DNA of 7,662 nt from the NCBI GenBank assembly GCA_002304995.1, contig DBPV01000082.1:4597-12258 (forward strand), written 5' to 3'. Made by a program: the position numbers and the translations under genes. This document shows positions 5,538 to 7,662 of this stretch, piece after piece (position 1 is the stretch's first letter; each line of letters begins with the position of its first letter). The notes beneath the pieces were generated by a model, which was not told the DNA's origin, did no database searches, and was given only the letters and a program-made list of their open reading frames with translations. Origin of the DNA: Syntrophaceae bacterium UBA1411 (GTDB lineage Bacteria; Desulfobacterota; Syntrophia; Syntrophales; Smithellaceae).

Positions 5538-6080
5538 ATGAAAAAAATGTCAATGAACAAAGCATTTACGTTGATGGAGTCCGGCCCGGTTGTTCTGGTC
5601 ACGACGAACGATGGGGGAAAAAACAACATCATGACGATATCCTGGACCATGGTAACGGACTTCACGCCACGTTTCGCGATCACAACCGGGCCGTGGAATT
5701 ACTCCTTTTCTGCGTTGAAAGAAACAAAGGAATGCGTGATTTCAATTCCTACGGTCGACCTGATTGATGCGGTTGTGGGCATAGGGACGTGTTCGGGAGC
5801 GGATACGGACAAGTTCGCAAAATTCAGGCTCACCGCCGTAAAAGCAAAGAACGTTAAAGCGCCGCTCATTAAAGAATGCCGGGCAAATATTGAATGTAAA
5901 GTGGTCGATATCGTAAGGAAGCACAACATCGTTGTTCTTGACGGCGTCGCCGCCTACGTTGATGACGAGCGGAAAGAAAAGCGGACCTTGCACGCCGTCG
6001 GCGACGGCACGTTCATTGTCGACGGGCGAAAATTGAATCGACGGGAAATGATGGCAGCAAAACTTCCGGAGGGGATCTGA
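5538..6080 (+). CDS. Flavin reductase-like FMN-binding protein (flavoredoxin type)
   Basis: A 180-residue cytoplasmic protein of the flavin reductase-like domain family (PF01613), which includes flavoredoxin of sulfate reducers, FMN-binding electron carriers and NAD(P)H:flavin oxidoreductases. Visible features are the N-terminal strand GPVVLVTTNDGGKNNIMTIS (16-35), the FMN-site-like run SWTMVTDFTPRFAIT (35-49), ECVISIP (65-71), GTCSGADTDKFAKF (83-96), with the GxDxDKF motif typical of flavoredoxins, and ANIECKV (116-122). Length fits the single-domain members (about 170-200). No signal peptide or membrane segment is present. The start at 5538 is chosen for its Shine-Dalgarno sequence GAGGAGGGG (5524-5532). 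A TTG at 5487 in frame would add 17 residues that look non-native. Base composition is less GC-rich than the two-component genes. The substrate and redox partner cannot be read from the sequence. Confidence 0.9.
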   Translation: MKKMSMNKAFTLMESGPVVLVTTNDGGKNNIMTISWTMVTDFTPRFAITTGPWNYSFSALKETKECVISIPTVDLIDAVVGIGTCSGADTDKFAKFRLTAVKAKNVKAPLIKECRANIECKVVDIVRKHNIVVLDGVAAYVDDERKEKRTLHAVGDGTFIVDGRKLNRREMMAAKLPEGI

Positions 6081-6199
6081 TGTTAAGAAAAACAAAGAGG
6101 CATCCTGCATTGTTTCCTTGCTATCCGGCAATTTTTACGGTTTTTTGGGAAATCCAACCGCTTTTCCCTTTTAAAAATATTTCAATCTTGTCAACGTAA
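6080..6199 (+). CDS. Possible 39-residue coupled small ORF
   Basis: The ATG overlaps the flavin reductase stop by one base (TGATG), and GGAGGGG at 6068-6074 lies five bases upstream, a good Shine-Dalgarno sequence and spacing for translational coupling. The product starts MLRKTKRHPALFPCYPAIF, then a hydrophobic and Pro/aromatic-rich stretch, and ends in ILST before TAA at 6197-6199. No family is recognised. A predicted terminator hairpin (6147-6172) falls inside it, and its codons look like intergenic sequence, so it may be fortuitous. Confidence 0.2.
   Translation: MLRKTKRHPALFPCYPAIFTVFWEIQPLFPFKNISILST
6147..6172 (+). terminator. Probable weak terminator after the flavin reductase gene
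   Basis: GGGAAA (6147-6152) pairs with TTTCCC (6163-6168) around a 10-base loop and is followed by TTTT (6169-6172). The stem is AT-containing and the T-run short. An alternative fold uses CGG/TTGG (6138-6148) with CCAACCG (6154-6160). It is the only terminator-like structure between the flavin reductase gene and the next promoter. Confidence 0.4.
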
Positions 6200-6300
6200 A
6201 AATGGCATCGGCGATAAGACAGGATAACATCACACACTATGCCGTAAGGACACAGGCGGAATTGTCACCAAAAACTTTTTTCCTCAAATCACATCACGTA

Positions 6301-6309
6301 TGCTATAAT
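6301..6309 (+). promoter_or_regulatory. Extended -10 promoter of the radical SAM gene
   Basis: TGCTATAAT is a perfect extended -10 element (TGn plus TATAAT at 6304-6309). No good -35 lies 16-18 bases upstream (TCCTCA-like), which the TGn motif commonly offsets. The start would be near 6316, leaving a leader of about 208 bases before the ATG at 6524. Confidence 0.6.
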
Positions 6310-6320
6310 TCTCCCCAGCT

Positions 6321-6515
6321 AGAGCACCAGAGAAGGATCTCCCTCATCCGTCCCGACTTCAGGCGGGCTCATTGAAGAATATCTGGAAACCGGTTCACCA
6401 CAAAGCCAACCTTCAAATACGCAGGGCCCGGCGGCAATAAGTTCAGAAAAGCCTGTAAACGCAAATCGTGTTTCTGCTCCGCCTAAAGACGCAAAGTCAT
6501 GTCGGCCGAAAGGAG
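6321..6515 (+). promoter_or_regulatory. Structured 5' leader with SD-masking hairpin (possible riboswitch)
   Basis: No gene is seen here. The 5' part can form a branched fold: GAGC/GCTC (6322-6325 with 6367-6370) enclosing GAGA-AGGA-TCTC (6330-6341) and CCCG/CGGG (6352-6355 with 6364-6367; the last pair competes for one base). The 3' part has CAGAAA/TTTCTG (6444-6449 with 6471-6476). It is followed by a hairpin in which CTCC (6477-6480) pairs with GGAG of the ribosome binding site (6512-6515), GCC (6481-6483) with GGC (6504-6506), and GAC with GTC around GCAAA (6488-6498). The pieces GGCGGCAA, AGAAAA, AACGCAAA and CCTAAAGAC...GTCATGTCGGCCG occur in an order recalling the cyclic-di-GMP-I (GEMM) riboswitch. 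However, the P1 helix and closing strand are not convincing, so the class is open. Confidence 0.3.
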
Positions 6516-6523
6516 AAAATACA

Positions 6524-7662
6524 ATGGATAATTTTCTTAACAAGCGGCGTTTTCGCATGGTCGTTCCGGCTTATCCGGCCTTTAATATCTATTCCCGAAT
6601 TGCCCGCCGGACAACGTCCCTGGGGCCGCTTTCCGTTGCCACCGTGGTCAGCCGGATGCCCGGCTGGGATGTCGAGGTAATTGATGAGAACAACTACCGT
6701 AAATTCGGTCCGCGCGACGCGGAGGGCCGGCCGGACCACGCGACCCTGCAAGCCATCCGCCATGCGGATGTCGTTGGTCTTTACGGCGGGCTCAGCAGCA
6801 CGATTCCGCGACTCCATGAACTGGCCCGCCTGTATAAAAAGACAGGCGCCGTCACGATTGCCGGCGGTCAGCATTTTGTGGGCGACAATATCCGGGAGGC
6901 GCTCGAAAATGATATCGACTTCATTGGAATCGGCGAAGGCGACCACACCATCCGCGAGCTTCTTGCTGTCATCGCAGCCGGAGGCAATCCGGCGGATGTC
7001 GCCGGCATCGCCTATTTGAAAAACGGGACGCCTGTCCAGACCCCGCCGCGTCCGCCGGTCATCGACTTTAATGAATTACCGCTGCCCGATTTCGCGCTGC
7101 TGCGTTATGCCAAAGTAAAAATCTATCCGGTAGGCTGGATTCGCGGCTGCGGCATGAACTGCGAATTCTGCACCGTGAAAGGCAAACCGCGCGCCGCCGC
7201 CCCGGAACGCGTTGTGGAACAAATGGCCTCCCTTCTGGAAGCGCACAATGCCCGGCATTTTTTCATTGTGGACGACCTGTTCGGCCACAGTCGGCACGAG
7301 ACGCTCCGGCTGTGCGGCATGCTGGCCGATTATCAAAAGGCCGTGGGAGTAAAATTGGACATTACCGTCCAGACCAGGCTTGATCGGGGCCGCGACGAGG
7401 AATTGCTCGGCGCCATGCGCAATGCCGGCGTCTATACCGTCTGCATTGGGTTTGAATCGCCCATTGCCGAGGAATTGACGGTCATGGATAAAAGAATAAA
7501 TCCCGAAGAAATGCTGGAGATGACGAAGCGCTACCATCAGGCCGGATTTCTGGTGCATGGCATGTTCATTTTCGGCTATCCCATGCCCGAAGATGTTACG
7601 CTGAAGATGTCCCTTGAGGAGCGTTTGAAGCGATTTAAACACTTTATCCGGAAAAGCCGGAT
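6524..7662 (+). CDS. Radical SAM protein with N-terminal B12-binding-like domain (3' truncated)
   Basis: The frame is open from ATG 6524 to the window end (379 complete codons), so the C-terminus is missing. The N-terminal part (about 10-155) resembles the cobalamin-binding Rossmann domain of B12-type radical SAM enzymes: RMVVPAYPAF, then VEVIDEN, DVVGLYGGLSSTIPRL, VTIAGGQHF and DFIGIGEGDHTIREL. The cobalamin-ligand motif DxHxxG is not visible. A short linker with NELPLPDFALL leads to the radical SAM core, whose [4Fe-4S] motif is C209-x3-C213-x2-C216 (GCGMNCEFC). Further core strands are FFIVDDLFGHSR, DITVQTRLDR, CIGFESPIAEEL and GMFIFGYPMPED. The enzyme would cleave SAM to a 5'-deoxyadenosyl radical, and many relatives methylate or rearrange carbon skeletons. 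The substrate is unknown. The start is supported by AAAGGAGAA (6509-6517) with 8-base spacing. The same ribosome site can be masked by the leader hairpin. Confidence 0.9.
   Translation, partial: MDNFLNKRRFRMVVPAYPAFNIYSRIARRTTSLGPLSVATVVSRMPGWDVEVIDENNYRKFGPRDAEGRPDHATLQAIRHADVVGLYGGLSSTIPRLHELARLYKKTGAVTIAGGQHFVGDNIREALENDIDFIGIGEGDHTIRELLAVIAAGGNPADVAGIAYLKNGTPVQTPPRPPVIDFNELPLPDFALLRYAKVKIYPVGWIRGCGMNCEFCTVKGKPRAAAPERVVEQMASLLEAHNARHFFIVDDLFGHSRHETLRLCGMLADYQKAVGVKLDITVQTRLDRGRDEELLGAMRNAGVYTVCIGFESPIAEELTVMDKRINPEEMLEMTKRYHQAGFLVHGMFIFGYPMPEDVTLKMSLEERLKRFKHFIRKSR

Noticed and set aside
6681..7019. 112-codon + strand ORF and a 188-codon minus ORF (7076-7642) in the radical SAM region
   Set aside because: Out-of-frame and antisense shadows of the radical SAM gene, whose frame is open from 6524 to the window end with recognisable motifs.
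1..7662. CRISPR arrays, insertion sequences, integrases, tRNA or rRNA genes
   Set aside because: I looked for regularly spaced repeats, terminal inverted repeats with transposase motifs and RNA gene signatures, and found none. The only long direct repeat is the coding one in the PsiF gene.

Overview
The window looks like a chromosomal segment of a GC-rich Gram-negative bacterium, most likely a deltaproteobacterium (Desulfobacterota, Syntrophus/Smithella-like). This is inferred from the mix of gene families: an NtrC-type two-component system, a flavoredoxin-like flavin reductase, a secreted PsiF-repeat protein and a B12-binding-type radical SAM protein. No marker gene here fixes the taxonomy. 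All protein genes lie on the + strand.

Layout: (1) positions 1-824 hold the 3' part of rarA (replication-associated recombination AAA+ ATPase). (2) A 460-base AT-rich gap (825-1284) is densely regulatory. On the minus strand it carries a sigma-54-like promoter (962-977), an exact IHF-consensus match (996-1008) and, about 200 bases upstream of the inferred start, nested palindromes (1146-1173). Leftward transcription would end at a stem-loop plus U7 at 823-850, so a roughly 130-nt small RNA is predicted. A sigma-70 promoter (1191-1218) drives the next operon rightward. (3) 1285-4449 is a two-gene operon: a membrane histidine kinase and an NtrC-family sigma-54 activator. (4) A 320-base gap with a sigma-70-like and a sigma-54-like promoter leads into a small exported protein with two PsiF repeats (4770-5141) and a strong intrinsic terminator. 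(5) A 320-base leader precedes a flavin reductase-like protein (5538-6080), possibly followed by a 39-residue ORF. (6) A 440-base gap holds a weak terminator, a perfect extended -10 promoter and a structured leader whose last hairpin can mask the ribosome binding site of a radical SAM gene (6524 to the window end, 3' truncated).

How the parts may work together (inference): the kinase senses a periplasmic or membrane signal and phosphorylates the activator. The activator would then drive sigma-54 promoters, and the two best sigma-54-like sites in the window flank its operon: one divergent, giving the candidate sRNA, and one downstream, in front of the PsiF-repeat gene. The divergent arrangement recalls the known E. 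coli GlrK/GlrR (QseE/QseF) system, which activates sigma-54-dependent sRNA transcription. Here the sRNA would be adjacent to its regulator and carries a C/U-rich single-stranded stretch able to pair with Shine-Dalgarno sequences.

The two-component operon is clearly richer in GC than the PsiF and flavin reductase genes and their leaders, which read as a separate, less GC-rich block.
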